NCBI GenBank assembly: GCA_012038135.1
Contig: JAAVJQ010000015.1
Span: 1 to 64,000, forward strand
DNA length: 64,000 nucleotides
From: Salinimicrobium nanhaiense
GTDB lineage: Bacteria; Bacteroidota; Bacteroidia; Flavobacteriales; Flavobacteriaceae
Reading direction: 5' to 3'
Under the pieces are notes generated by a model. It had not been told where the DNA came from. It searched no databases and saw nothing but the letters and a program-made list of their open reading frames with translations. Both the position numbers and the translations under genes were made by a program. Positions 17,876 through 27,134 of this stretch are shown here, piece by piece. The stretch's first letter is position 1; every line of letters begins with the position of its first letter.

Positions 17876-18709
17876 ATGGCGAAAGTAAACAAATCCGCCG
17901 ATGAAATGTCATTTTTGGATCACCTTGAAGATCTGCGGTGGCACCTCATAAGAGCTACCCTGGCAGTAGTCATCGCAGGAACCGCAGCCTTTCTTGCCAA
18001 AGGTTTTATTTTTGACACATTACTTTTCGGCCCCACCAGTGCCGACTTTTTTACCTACGATATTCTTTGCAGGCTCTCTACTTTTGTAGGGCTTGAAGGC
18101 GGTTTTTGTTTTGAAGACATGCCTTTTACAATCCAGTCCAGAACTATGGGTGGGCAATTCTCTGCTCACGTATGGACTTCGATCACGGCCGGATTTATTA
18201 TTGCATTTCCTTATGTCATATACGAATTCTGGAGATTCATTTCTCCAGCCATGTATGCCAATGAAAGAAATACAGCAAGAGGATTTATCTTTATTTCTTC
18301 GGTATTGTTTTTTATGGGTGTGCTTTTCGGCTATTATCTGGTAACTCCGCTTTCAATCAATTTCCTCGGAAAATATCAGGTAAGTGAAGTGGTATTGAAT
18401 GAATTTGATATTGGAAGTTACATTAGTCTTGTGCGATCCTCGGTAATCGCCTGCGGACTCATTTTTGAGCTTCCCATTGTCATTTATTTCCTTACTAAAA
18501 TAGGTCTCGTTACTCCGGAATTTCTTCGGAAGTATCGCAAATTTGCATTGGTAATTGTATTGATCCTATCAGCGATCATCACTCCGCCAGATATACTAAG
18601 CCAGATTATTGTAGCCATTCCTGTGTTAGTCCTGTATGAAGTGAGCATCTTTATTGCACGAATTGTCACCAGAAATGAGGAGAAAAAACTTAAAAAACAA
18701 CAGCCATGA
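17876..18709 (+). CDS. tatC: Sec-independent protein translocase subunit TatC
   Basis: A 277-aa polytopic inner-membrane protein, the receptor for twin-arginine signal peptides. It begins with the conserved M-S-F-L-D-H-L-E-D-L-R-W-H-L segment and has six predicted helices: about 22-42, 95-120, 135-160, 190-212, 220-240 and 243-262. Y-E-F-W-R-F-I-S-P-A-M is the second family hallmark. The first periplasmic loop is longer than in E. coli TatC. The gene sits between kdsD and a small decarboxylase-like gene; the latter's ATG overlaps the tatC stop (ATGA). Confidence 0.96.
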   Translation: MAKVNKSADEMSFLDHLEDLRWHLIRATLAVVIAGTAAFLAKGFIFDTLLFGPTSADFFTYDILCRLSTFVGLEGGFCFEDMPFTIQSRTMGGQFSAHVWTSITAGFIIAFPYVIYEFWRFISPAMYANERNTARGFIFISSVLFFMGVLFGYYLVTPLSINFLGKYQVSEVVLNEFDIGSYISLVRSSVIACGLIFELPIVIYFLTKIGLVTPEFLRKYRKFALVIVLILSAIITPPDILSQIIVAIPVLVLYEVSIFIARIVTRNEEKKLKKQQP

Positions 18710-19068
18710 AAAATCAGGTAGAAGAATTTAACGAGTACCGCCAAAAGATGAACGAAAAGATCCTTGGCGACAATAATAAGATCATCAAGCGCATTTTTAA
18801 CCTTGACACCAATGCCTATGCTCCCGGTGCTTTAGATGTGAAGACAAAGGAATTACTTGGGTTAGTAGCCTCGGCAGTTTTACGTTGTGATGACTGTATC
18901 AAATATCACCTTGAAACCAGCTACAAAGAAGGCCTTTCTAAAGAAGAAGTTATGGAAGCTTTAAGCATTGCTACTTTAGTTGGAGGTACTATTGTAATCC
19001 CGCATCTGAGAAGGGCTTATGAATTTTGGGAGGCTTTGGAAGCCACCCAACCCCAGAAGGGGGAGTAA
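18706..19068 (+). CDS. Carboxymuconolactone decarboxylase/AhpD-like protein
   Basis: A 120-aa all-helical CMD-family protein. The core is K-E-L-L-G-L-V-A-S-A-V-L-R-C-D-D-C-I-K-Y-H-L (about 45-67): the C-D-D-C pair followed by H matches AhpD-type redox-active CMD proteins rather than the decarboxylase. A peroxidase-related thiol role is therefore plausible but unproven. The start overlaps the tatC stop by four bases, so translation is coupled. The kdsD-tatC-CMD-lptB order is typical of Flavobacteriaceae. The last residues are low complexity (ATQPQKGE). Confidence 0.88.
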   Translation: MKNQVEEFNEYRQKMNEKILGDNNKIIKRIFNLDTNAYAPGALDVKTKELLGLVASAVLRCDDCIKYHLETSYKEGLSKEEVMEALSIATLVGGTIVIPHLRRAYEFWEALEATQPQKGE

Positions 19069-19151
19069 TTGCTGAGCAATTGTTACCTTTAAAAAAATTT
19101 GCATGGTAGTTGTTAATCTCAAAACTCAAATCTAACATCTCATATCTATAA

Positions 19152-19892
19152 ATGAAGTTATACGCCGAAAGTCTTGTAAAGTCCTATAAAGGGAGAGAAG
19201 TTGTAAAAGGGATTTCCCTGGAAGTGAACCAGGGAGAGATAGTGGGTTTGTTAGGACCAAACGGAGCCGGAAAAACCACTTCCTTTTATATGATCGTAGG
19301 ATTGATCAAGCCAAATGGCGGCAGGATCTTCCTGGACAGAGAAAATATTACCAAATTTCCGATGTATAAACGGGCTCAATACGGTATAGGTTATTTAGCG
19401 CAGGAAGCTTCGGTTTTCAGAAAGTTGAGCATTGAAGATAATATTATGAGCGTTCTTGAACTCACCGACCTTTCTAAAAAAGAGCGGAAGATGAAGATGG
19501 AATCCCTTATCGAAGAGTTCGGATTAGGACATATCCGCAAGAACCGCGGAGATCTTCTAAGCGGTGGAGAGCGACGACGGACGGAGATTGCCCGAGCTCT
19601 GGCTACAGATCCGCATTTTATTCTGCTGGATGAGCCATTTGCCGGAGTAGATCCCGTGGCCGTGGAAGATATTCAGCGTATTGTAGCCCAGCTGAAGAAC
19701 AAGAATATCGGGATTCTCATTACAGACCATAACGTGCAGGAAACTCTTGCAATTACAGACCGCACCTACCTCATGTTCGAAGGCCGTATCCTAAAAGCGG
19801 GAATTCCTGAGGAACTCGCCGAAGACGAAATGGTGAGGAAAGTTTATCTGGGGCAGAATTTTGAGCTCAGGAAAAAGAAGATCTTTGAGTAA
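19152..19892 (+). CDS. lptB: Lipopolysaccharide export ATP-binding protein LptB
   Basis: A 246-aa ABC ATPase that powers LPS extraction by the LptB2FG complex at the inner membrane. Walker A is [10 protein letters not shown] near residue 37, the Q-loop [13 protein letters not shown], the signature [15 protein letters not shown] near 140, Walker [14 protein letters not shown] and the H-loop T-D-H-N-V. The [11 protein letters not shown] segment is diagnostic for LptB among ABC proteins. An 83-nt gap separates it from the CMD gene. Partners lptF/G are not in the window. Confidence 0.96.
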   Translation: MKLYAESLVKSYKGREVVKGISLEVNQGEIVGLLGPNGAGKTTSFYMIVGLIKPNGGRIFLDRENITKFPMYKRAQYGIGYLAQEASVFRKLSIEDNIMSVLELTDLSKKERKMKMESLIEEFGLGHIRKNRGDLLSGGERRRTEIARALATDPHFILLDEPFAGVDPVAVEDIQRIVAQLKNKNIGILITDHNVQETLAITDRTYLMFEGRILKAGIPEELAEDEMVRKVYLGQNFELRKKKIFE

Positions 19893-19923
19893 ACCAAAAT
19901 AGATCTGAAAGTTTTATTGTAGT

Positions 19924-20072
19924 TGTAATTCCGATCCCGAGGCTTCGGGAGAGAAATCTCTTTGGAAGTACGAAGGTAGAAGTACGAGGTACAAATTGCA
20001 CTATTGGCAATCCGACAAACTCTTGAATAAATGTGAGATTCTTCGCTCCGCAAAAGCTCCGCTCTGAATGAC
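19924..20072. repeat. Diverged single copy of the palindromic dispersed repeat
   Basis: It shares the right half of the 14308-14564 repeat (GATTCTTCGCTCCGCAAAAG, then GCTCTGAATGAC) and the left ATTCCG and AATCTC blocks, but with a longer, unrelated centre. TCCCGA-GGCT-TCGGGA forms an internal hairpin near 19934-19949. It fills the convergent gap between lptB and pssA and may double as a terminator. Confidence 0.7.
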
Positions 20073-20090
20073 AGGAGGAGTTTTTACTGA

Positions 20091-20864
20091 CTACCGGCTT
20101 TCTTCTACCGGCTCCGCACTACTCTTATTCGTGATCAGGGAGACAACAACATAGCTGACTATAATAAGCGGAAATGCTGCAAACTGAAGAAAAATAAGCA
20201 GGATTAAACAATAGACAAGGAAAAGGTAACGGAGTTTGTTTTCAACAAAGCCCCAGGTTTTAAACTTTAGTGCAAAAAGAGGAATTTCTGAATTAAGCAT
20301 AAAACAGCTAAAAAGGGTGAGCCCTACTAAAAACCATTCGTTAAGAATGAGAGATACCAGGAAAGGTTGTGGTTGAAATATTAAGATTAGAGGAAGACTT
20401 AAGATAAGCAAAGCATTTGCCGGCGTAGGCAAACCAATAAAAGAATCTGTTTGCCGCTCATCAAGATTGAACTTTGCAAGTCTGTAGCCAGAGCCCAGAG
20501 TGACAAGCAAACCAAAAAGAGCAAACAGCGGCAGGTCCCACTCCAGCAGTTCCTGTCCAGTAGCCCAATCTGTTGGTTGTAGATCATCTTCCGGAAGCGC
20601 CATACTAAAAAGCTGGAACATTACAATCCCCGGCACTACCCCGCTGGTGACCATATCTGCAAAGGAATCCAGCTGTAAACCTAGTTCAGATTTTACGTCA
20701 AGAAGTCGGGCGGCGAGTCCGTCAAAGAAATCCAGAAAAATTCCAGCAGCAACAAAGATGGCAGCCATTGTTAAATTTCCCTGTACTGCAAAAATAGCAG
20801 CAATAGTACCGCTTAGAAGATTTAGTAAAGTTATGGTATTTGGGACATGTTTTGCAAGGCTCAT
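20091..20864 (-). CDS. pssA: CDP-diacylglycerol-serine O-phosphatidyltransferase
   Basis: A 257-aa integral membrane enzyme making phosphatidylserine, precursor of phosphatidylethanolamine. The CDP-alcohol phosphatidyltransferase motif D-G-x2-A-R-x8-G-x3-D-x3-D is present as D-F-F-D-G-L-A-A-R-L-L-D-V-K-S-E-L-G-L-Q-L-D-S-F-A-D, around residues 50-75. About seven helices. The ATG at 20864 is chosen over an upstream TTG, and a -7 element at 20880-20887 supports it. The C-terminal tail ends in charged residues. Monocistronic. Confidence 0.93.
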   Translation of the reverse strand: MSLAKHVPNTITLLNLLSGTIAAIFAVQGNLTMAAIFVAAGIFLDFFDGLAARLLDVKSELGLQLDSFADMVTSGVVPGIVMFQLFSMALPEDDLQPTDWATGQELLEWDLPLFALFGLLVTLGSGYRLAKFNLDERQTDSFIGLPTPANALLILSLPLILIFQPQPFLVSLILNEWFLVGLTLFSCFMLNSEIPLFALKFKTWGFVENKLRYLFLVYCLILLIFLQFAAFPLIIVSYVVVSLITNKSSAEPVEESR

Positions 20865-20879
20865 AAGGCGGATTTTGTG

Positions 20880-20887
20880 CAAAAATA
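20880..20887 (-). promoter_or_regulatory. -7 promoter element of pssA
   Basis: TATTTTTG on the minus strand is a perfect TAnnTTTG match, 15 nt before the pssA ATG. The leader would be only about ten nucleotides long. Confidence 0.5.
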
Positions 20888-21023
20888 GGAAATTTCCTGT
20901 TCCCTGTTACCGGCTGCCCAATGCCTGCTTTAATATTTTGGCAGCACCTGCATAATATTTATTCTAAATTGCCTTGCTATATGGTTCTTCTTAATTGTTT
21001 AAATTTGCTTTCCACATGTCGTT

Positions 21024-22613
21024 ATGAAACACCTCCTTTACGCTTTACTTTCAGGAATTCTTTTGGCGCTGGCATGGCCTACCTATGGCTTCCCCATCTT
21101 GTTGTTCTTTGCATTTGTGCCATTGCTTTACGCAGAATTTTCCATCCGAAATTCTACTACAGGTGCGAAAAAATGGAAAATCTTCGGACTTTCCTATATC
21201 AGTTTTCTCATTTGGAATCTCATCACAACCTACTGGCTTTATTTCTCCACCCCTTTTGGAGGCATCTTTGCTATAACAGTAAATTCCCTGCTCATGAGCG
21301 TGGTATTCCTGCTGTTTCATATAGTGGCAAAAAGGGTAAATTTTAAGGCAGCTGCTTCATTCCTGATAAGTATCTGGATCGCTTTTGAATACCTGCATCT
21401 CAACTGGGAATTTTCATGGCCGTGGCTTAATCTCGGGAATGGTTTTTCTGAATTTCCACAATGGATCCAATGGTATGAATTCACCGGCACCTTCGGCGGA
21501 ACTTTATGGGTACTCCTGGTGAATGTTGCTCTTCTGAAAATGCTTATTCTATATAAGCAGCATAAAGACCGGAATATCCTTTACCGCGGAATCGTTAAAA
21601 ACGCATTTTTTATCCTCCTCCCCATTGGAATATCCTATCTTATTCTTTGGAATTATGAAGAAAGTGAAGAAAGCATCGAAGCTCTTGTCCTCCAACCCAA
21701 CGTAAATCCATACACCGAAAAATACAACGTCAATGATGCCCGAATAGGAGAGCTTCTTATTCAACTGGCAAAAGACAGCCTTAGTCCTGAGACAAAAATT
21801 GTCATAGCACCAGAAACTGTTTTTGCCGATGGCACTCCTTTTCGCCGCTTCAACAGTTCACAGGCAGGATTTTATTCAAGAGACTTTGTAAACCGGCATC
21901 CAAAAATGGCATTTTTGAGTGGTATTTCTTTCTACGACAGGTTTGACGATCCCGAAAGAGTAAGAAGACAAAGCAACCAGTTAGGGTCTTCTGACTGGTT
22001 TGATGACTATAATTCTGCCTTTTTTATAACTGCCAATGATTCGGTTTCCTTCTACCACAAATCGAAACTCGTGGTAGGGGTTGAGAATTTTCCATATCAA
22101 AATGTACTTCGGCCTCTTCTGGGTGACGTAATGATAGATCTTGGCGGTACAGTGGCTATGAAAACCACTCAAAAAGACCGCGGAGTGTTTGAAATTCCGA
22201 ATTCAGAAGAAGTGGGACCTATCATTTGCTATGAATCTGTTTATGGAGATTTCGTCACAGGATATGTCAACAAAGGCGCAAACTTCCTTGCAATCATTAC
22301 CAATGATGCCTGGTGGGGTAATACCCAGGGGCACAAACAACATCTAAGCTATGCCAGGTTAAGAGCGATCGAGAACAGACGTGCTATAGCCCGAAGCGCC
22401 AATACCGGAATTTCTGCTTTTATCAGTGAAAAAGGAGAGATCACCAAAACCCTTGCTTATGAAGAACAAGGTGCTTTAAGAGGAAATGTAACTTTAAATG
22501 ACCGCATCACCTTCTACACCCGCCACGGGGATTATATTGCCCGCGTATCCCTCTTTCTGGCACTGTTCATTTTTCTGTTCGCAGTGATTCCATGGAAACG
22601 AAGCAGACGCTAA
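21024..22613 (+). CDS. lnt: Apolipoprotein N-acyltransferase
   Basis: A 529-aa inner-membrane enzyme that adds the third acyl chain to lipoproteins. Six or seven N-terminal helices (to about residue 215) precede a nitrilase-like periplasmic domain. The catalytic triad is visible as Glu in I-V-I-A-P-E-T-V-F, Lys in F-Y-H-K-S-K-L-V and Cys in P-I-I-C-Y-E-S-V-Y-G-D. A final helix (about 505-525) anchors the C-terminus. It fits the many lipoproteins encoded nearby. Start at ATG 21024 gives M-K-H-L-L-Y-A-L-L-S-G. The gene is divergent from pssA and separated from lipA by a repeat-bearing gap. Confidence 0.95.
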   Translation: MKHLLYALLSGILLALAWPTYGFPILLFFAFVPLLYAEFSIRNSTTGAKKWKIFGLSYISFLIWNLITTYWLYFSTPFGGIFAITVNSLLMSVVFLLFHIVAKRVNFKAAASFLISIWIAFEYLHLNWEFSWPWLNLGNGFSEFPQWIQWYEFTGTFGGTLWVLLVNVALLKMLILYKQHKDRNILYRGIVKNAFFILLPIGISYLILWNYEESEESIEALVLQPNVNPYTEKYNVNDARIGELLIQLAKDSLSPETKIVIAPETVFADGTPFRRFNSSQAGFYSRDFVNRHPKMAFLSGISFYDRFDDPERVRRQSNQLGSSDWFDDYNSAFFITANDSVSFYHKSKLVVGVENFPYQNVLRPLLGDVMIDLGGTVAMKTTQKDRGVFEIPNSEEVGPIICYESVYGDFVTGYVNKGANFLAIITNDAWWGNTQGHKQHLSYARLRAIENRRAIARSANTGISAFISEKGEITKTLAYEEQGALRGNVTLNDRITFYTRHGDYIARVSLFLALFIFLFAVIPWKRSRR

Positions 22614-22840
22614 ATGGGTCAAGGTTTTAGGTTTAAGGCTCAAGGTTTAAGGTTTAAGGTTTAAGGTTTAAGGTTTAAAAATAAATTTAAAAGTTGCAGA
22701 TTTGTAAGGTTGTAAGCTCTTTTCTCTTTCCTGAATGCCAACTCGATATGTCCACAGGGATATTCATTTAATTGATTTTAATTCCTTTTTGGTTTGGGGC
22801 TCGAAATTTTCTTAAACTCCATTGATAATTCTTTAATGAT
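22614..22840. repeat. Short-period tandem repeat (GGTTTAA)n and flanking spacer
   Basis: About eight near-perfect copies of the 7-mer GGTTTAA run from 22620 to 22679, with the first copies degenerate. The remaining bases to the lipA promoter are AT-rich with no gene. Related words occur in other gaps of this window, for example near 30375-30392 and 14600-14636. Confidence 0.8.
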
Positions 22841-22842
22841 TA

Positions 22843-22871
22843 TTGTTCATTGCTTATGATTCGTATCTTTG
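22843..22871 (+). promoter_or_regulatory. lipA promoter, near-leaderless arrangement
   Basis: TTG at 22843-22845 and TATCTTTG at 22864-22871 (perfect TAnnTTTG), 18 nt apart. The lipA ATG starts only 8 nt after the last base of the -7 element, so the mRNA leader would be 0-4 nt. Confidence 0.65.
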
Positions 22872-22878
22872 CCGCGAT

Positions 22879-23748
22879 ATGGAAACACAGCAAATCACTA
22901 CCCAAAGAACCCCTAAACCCAAGTGGCTAAGAGTGAAATTACCCACCGGAAAGAAGTATACCGAACTCCGTGGGGTGGTTGAAAAATATAATCTTCACAC
23001 TATATGCACATCGGGAAGCTGCCCCAATATGGGAGAGTGTTGGGGTGAAGGCACTGCTACGTTTATGATCCTGGGAAATATCTGCACCCGTTCCTGCGGA
23101 TTTTGCGGAGTAAAAACAGGGCGTCCTGAAACTTTGGATTGGGATGAACCCGAAAAAGTAGCCCGTTCCATTAAACTTATGAAGATCAAGCACGCTGTGA
23201 TTACGAGTGTGGACCGTGATGATCTAAAAGACATGGGTTCCATTATCTGGGCAGAAACCGTGAAGGCCATTCGCAGAATGAATCCGGAAACTACTCTTGA
23301 GACGCTTATCCCCGATTTCCAGGGGGTGGAGCGAAACATCAATCGTATCATTGAAGTAAATCCTGAAATAGTTTCTCACAACATGGAAACCGTAAAGAGA
23401 TTGACAAGGGAAGTCAGGATACAGGCTAAATATGAGCGGAGTCTTCAGGTTCTAAAATATCTTAAGGACCAGGGGATCAAAAGAACAAAATCAGGAATTA
23501 TGCTCGGCCTCGGGGAAAGAGAAGAAGAAGTGATCCAAACCCTTAAAGATCTAAGAGAGGTAAACCTTGACATAGTTACCATTGGTCAATACCTGCAACC
23601 ATCGAAACAACATCTTCCGGTTCATGAATTCATCACTCCGGAGCAGTTTAAGAAGTACGAGACAATAGGACTGGAGCTCGGCTTCAGGCATGTAGAAAGT
23701 GGCGCTTTGGTAAGGTCTTCGTATAAAGCCCAAAAACACCTTACTTAA
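22879..23748 (+). CDS. lipA: Lipoyl synthase
   Basis: A 289-aa radical-SAM enzyme inserting two sulfurs into octanoyl groups of lipoyl domains. The auxiliary cluster motif C-x4-C-x5-C is C-T-S-G-S-C-P-N-M-G-E-C (about 43-54), and the radical-SAM motif C-x3-C-x2-C is C-T-R-S-C-G-F-C near 70-77. The C-terminal S-G-A-L-V-R-S-S-Y with its cluster serine is present. The longer frame begins in the promoter, so ATG 22879 is used. The stop TAATG overlaps the gap gene by one base, giving a lipA-gap operon. Confidence 0.96.
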   Translation: METQQITTQRTPKPKWLRVKLPTGKKYTELRGVVEKYNLHTICTSGSCPNMGECWGEGTATFMILGNICTRSCGFCGVKTGRPETLDWDEPEKVARSIKLMKIKHAVITSVDRDDLKDMGSIIWAETVKAIRRMNPETTLETLIPDFQGVERNINRIIEVNPEIVSHNMETVKRLTREVRIQAKYERSLQVLKYLKDQGIKRTKSGIMLGLGEREEEVIQTLKDLREVNLDIVTIGQYLQPSKQHLPVHEFITPEQFKKYETIGLELGFRHVESGALVRSSYKAQKHLT

Positions 23749-24773
23749 TGGGGAATACTTCCGCAGCAGTCAAAAAGGTGCGAATAGGCATCAATGGATT
23801 TGGCCGTATTGGCCGTAATTTGTTCAGGCTGCTTTTAGATCACCCTCATCTTGAGGTGGTGGCTATAAATGATATTGCCCCTGCGGCAACGCTTGCCCAT
23901 CTTCTAAAATACGACAGCATTCACGGGGTGCTCAAAAGAGAAATCAGTTCAAAAGAAGGCGTGCTTCAAATCGACGGCAGGGAAATCCCTGTTTTTAAGG
24001 AGCAGGAGCCGGGAAAGATCGATTGGAGCTCTTCCAATGTTGAAGTTGTGGTGGAAAGCTCCGGAAAATTTAAAACTCAGGAGCAACTAAAATCTCACCT
24101 CAGCAGGGGTGTCAAAAAATTGATTTTAAGTGTACCTCCCCAGGATGATTCCATTAAAATGATTGTAATGGGAGTCAATGAAGACATATTAGACGGTTCA
24201 GAAAAAATCATATCCAACGCTTCCTGCACCACCAACAATGCCGCACCCATGCTTAAGGTAGTTCATGAACTGGCGACCGTAAAACAGGCCTACATCACCA
24301 CCGTTCACTCCTACACTTCAGATCAAAGCTTACATGACCAGCCACATAAAGACCTGCGAAGAGCTCGTGCTGCAGGCCAATCGATCGTACCAACAACTAC
24401 AGGTGCAGCAAAGGCTCTTACCAGGATTTTTCCAGATTTAAGGGAAGTAATTGGCGGTTGCGGAATAAGGGTCCCTGTGCCAAATGGCAGCCTTACCGAT
24501 ATGACCCTTCAGGTCGAAAAAAATATTTCTATAGAAGATATTAATGCCGCTTTTAGGAAAGCCGCCGCAGGTTCTTTAAAAAATATCCTGGAATATACCG
24601 AAGACCCCATAGTTTCTATAGATATTAACGGAAATCCCCACTCCTGCGTTTTTGATGCCCAAATGACCTCGGTAATTGGAGGGAATTTCGTGAAGATCAT
24701 AGGATGGTATGATAATGAAATAGGATATTCCAGCCGACTTATTGATTTAATTTCCCATGTTACAATTAAATAA
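23748..24773 (+). CDS. gap: Glyceraldehyde-3-phosphate dehydrogenase, type I
   Basis: A 341-aa NAD(P)-dependent enzyme of glycolysis/gluconeogenesis. The Rossmann fingerprint I-N-G-F-G-R-I-G-R-N-L-F-R is near residue 12 and the active-site S-N-A-S-C-T-T-N-N-A-A-P near 160, with the catalytic Cys and, later, T-V-H-S-Y-T-S-D-Q. W-Y-D-N-E-I-G-Y-S-S-R marks the C-terminus. Residues after the active-site Asn differ from the common C-L-A-P, as in one of the two Gap paralogues usual in flavobacteria. Which paralogue, and its cofactor preference, cannot be fixed here. Coupled to lipA by a TAATG overlap; no functional link is obvious. Confidence 0.93.
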   Translation: MGNTSAAVKKVRIGINGFGRIGRNLFRLLLDHPHLEVVAINDIAPAATLAHLLKYDSIHGVLKREISSKEGVLQIDGREIPVFKEQEPGKIDWSSSNVEVVVESSGKFKTQEQLKSHLSRGVKKLILSVPPQDDSIKMIVMGVNEDILDGSEKIISNASCTTNNAAPMLKVVHELATVKQAYITTVHSYTSDQSLHDQPHKDLRRARAAGQSIVPTTTGAAKALTRIFPDLREVIGGCGIRVPVPNGSLTDMTLQVEKNISIEDINAAFRKAAAGSLKNILEYTEDPIVSIDINGNPHSCVFDAQMTSVIGGNFVKIIGWYDNEIGYSSRLIDLISHVTIK

Positions 24774-24804
24774 TTATATTTAGCCACAGTTATTTACGTC
24801 CCAA

Positions 24805-27033
24805 ATGAAGAACTTTATTCTTTTGATGGTGGCTTTTCTTTCTATTTCCTTTTCCTACGCCCAGGAAAATCACCTACAGGAAAAAGATGGACTTAATGCT
24901 ACTATCGAACAGCTGTTAAGAGACGCCGAGGAGTCTATTAATAGCGTAAATTTTGACCAGGCCCTGCGCGAACTCAATAGGGCGTTGGAATTGTCCCGGG
25001 CAGTTGATCACCCAAGGCTCATCGCGCTTTCGAGCAGTCTAATGGCCCAATTGCACTATGTGCGGCATGAACACGATAAAGCCGCTACAGAATTGCAGCG
25101 TGCAATTTCGCTTCAGCGGGAAATTGGAGATGAAGCAGGCTTAGCCTATAGTTATCTTAACTACGGAAAAATTTTTACGGCAAAACGAATTTTTGAAAGA
25201 GCTACAGAATATTTTGATCTTTCTCAAAGTCTTTATGAAAAACTGGGTGATCCTGAAGGCCTCGGGAACATCGATCTTAATCGTGGAATCCTATACCTGA
25301 ACACTTCAGATAGGCCTCACGCCGCTCTTTCCTACTTCAATTCAGCTGAAGAAAAGTTGAAGAACAGCACCAACCAGTATGAAAGGGTACGTATCCATTT
25401 CTACAAAGCCAGAGCATATCTCGCCACGGGCCAGCTGGAACAGGCAATGAACGAAGCCAATAAGAGCCTTGCCCTGGCTAAAAAGAACAATTTTGGCGGA
25501 ATGGTACAACATACCTATTGGGTGCAAAGCAAAATTCAGGAAGAGGCGGGAAATCATGCCGAAGCTTTAAGCTTGTTAAAGGTCAATAATCAAATGCGGG
25601 ATTCCCTGTACAACCTCAACAAGGAAGCCTTAGCGTCAGATGCCAGTGCAAGGTATGGGGTAGACGCCATGAAAAGCACCGTAAACGAATTAACTAAAAG
25701 ACAGGCAGAAACTGAAAGAACACTAAAGGTAAATAAGCTTACCACCATTCTGAGTGTAGCGCTTATCACCATTCTTTCTTTGCTCACGTTGTCGCTTTAC
25801 AAGAACAACAATTTAAGGGCCCGGGCAAATGATCTATTGCAGAAGAAAAATTCTGAGCTGGTAACCGCAAAGGAAAATGCTGAAAAAGCATCTTTAGCAA
25901 AGGCTCAATTCCTCTCTACTATTACTCATGAATTGCGTACGCCACTGTATGCAGTAACAGGGTTGACGCATCTCCTGCTGGAGGAAAGCCCTACAGAGAA
26001 TCAAAAGGAGCACTTGAATTCCCTTAAATTTTCGGGAGAGTACCTGCTTTCCCTCATTAACAACATTCTTGACCTTAACAAGCTGGAGGCTAAAAAGGTT
26101 GAAATGCTTGAAAGTTCATTTAACCTGAAGAAGCGAATTACCGATGTGCTGGTTGCGCTGAAAAATTCAGCCGAAGAGAAGAAAACTCAACTCCACCTGG
26201 AATTCGACCCCGCAATTCCGAAGAAATTAAAAGGAGATCCACTAAAAATATCCCAGATCCTTATTAACCTGGTGGGTAACTCTATAAAATTCACTGAAAA
26301 CGGAGATATCTGGGTTAGGGTTAAAAAAACCGGACAGGACGGGGCGCAGGTCAAGTTAAGATTTGAGATCGAAGACACAGGAGAAGGTATAAGCAAGGAG
26401 AAGCAGAAAGCTATTTTTGAAAACTTTACCCAGGGCTCTCTTCAGATCAACAGAAAATTCGGGGGTACCGGCCTAGGCCTCAGTATTGTTAAGAACCTGC
26501 TGAACCTTATGGATAGTGAGATCCATCTGGAAAGTGAACTTGGAAAAGGTTCTGTTTTTTACTTTGAGTTAAGCTTCGAAGCCCTTGAACCGGCAGCTCC
26601 CCAGGATTCAAAGAGGGATAATGCAATTCCCGAACCGCTTTCCAATGATTACATGCACAATAAAAAGATCCTTATTGTGGAAGACAATAAGATCAATCAA
26701 ATGATCACCCGGAAGATCCTGGAAAAGAATAAGGTGATCTGTGATGTGGCCGATAATGGAACTGTGGCTATTGCCAAGGTCGAGAACAATCATTTCGACC
26801 TGATCCTAATGGATATTCATATGCCCGGGATCAGCGGAATTGAAGCTACGAGGGAGATAAGAAAATTTAATGAAACCATTCCAATAATTGCGCTTACTGC
26901 AGTAACCCTGGAAGAAAGCCTGGACGAATTTTATTTGAACGGCTTTAATGATATCATCCCGAAGCCCTTTAAAACCGAAGAATTCTTTCAGAAGATCAAT
27001 AAATATTTAAGTGAAGAGAAAGCAACCGTATGA
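24805..27033 (+). CDS. TPR-containing hybrid histidine kinase with receiver domain
   Basis: A 742-aa membrane sensor. Signal peptide (1-19), about six TPR-like repeats (25-280) as a periplasmic sensing region, coiled coil, one transmembrane helix (about 312-333), HisKA with phospho-acceptor His375 in F-L-S-T-I-T-H-E-L-R-T-P, HATPase_c with N-x2-G-N-S-I-K-F-T, D-T-G-E-G-I and G-G-T-G-L-G-L-S-I, then a C-terminal receiver (about 620-735) with the phosphate-accepting Asp670 in L-I-L-M-D-I-H-M-P-G and K in P-K-P-F. The architecture fits Bacteroidota TPR hybrid kinases. There is no DNA-binding output, so signal flow likely passes to a separate phosphotransfer protein. It is preceded by gap with a 31-nt space and ends before a terminator. 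Confidence 0.92.
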   Translation: MKNFILLMVAFLSISFSYAQENHLQEKDGLNATIEQLLRDAEESINSVNFDQALRELNRALELSRAVDHPRLIALSSSLMAQLHYVRHEHDKAATELQRAISLQREIGDEAGLAYSYLNYGKIFTAKRIFERATEYFDLSQSLYEKLGDPEGLGNIDLNRGILYLNTSDRPHAALSYFNSAEEKLKNSTNQYERVRIHFYKARAYLATGQLEQAMNEANKSLALAKKNNFGGMVQHTYWVQSKIQEEAGNHAEALSLLKVNNQMRDSLYNLNKEALASDASARYGVDAMKSTVNELTKRQAETERTLKVNKLTTILSVALITILSLLTLSLYKNNNLRARANDLLQKKNSELVTAKENAEKASLAKAQFLSTITHELRTPLYAVTGLTHLLLEESPTENQKEHLNSLKFSGEYLLSLINNILDLNKLEAKKVEMLESSFNLKKRITDVLVALKNSAEEKKTQLHLEFDPAIPKKLKGDPLKISQILINLVGNSIKFTENGDIWVRVKKTGQDGAQVKLRFEIEDTGEGISKEKQKAIFENFTQGSLQINRKFGGTGLGLSIVKNLLNLMDSEIHLESELGKGSVFYFELSFEALEPAAPQDSKRDNAIPEPLSNDYMHNKKILIVEDNKINQMITRKILEKNKVICDVADNGTVAIAKVENNHFDLILMDIHMPGISGIEATREIRKFNETIPIIALTAVTLEESLDEFYLNGFNDIIPKPFKTEEFFQKINKYLSEEKATV

Positions 27034-27102
27034 AATGGCACGCCATTTGATAAAACAAAGGCTCAGGTTATTGTAAGAGATAGTTTGAATTAGCCAAAAT
27101 AT

Positions 27103-27134
27103 AAAATGAGACCTTTCGGGGTCTCATTTTTTTT
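27103..27134. terminator. Bidirectional terminator
   Basis: AAAATGAGACC pairs with GGTCTCATTTT around a short TTTCG loop, followed by more T. It separates the hybrid kinase from the convergent lpxK; the lpxK TGA stop lies inside the hairpin. Confidence 0.85.

Noticed and set aside
22861..22880. A riboswitch or long leader for lipA
   Set aside because: The promoter elements end 8 nt before the ATG, leaving no room for a leader.
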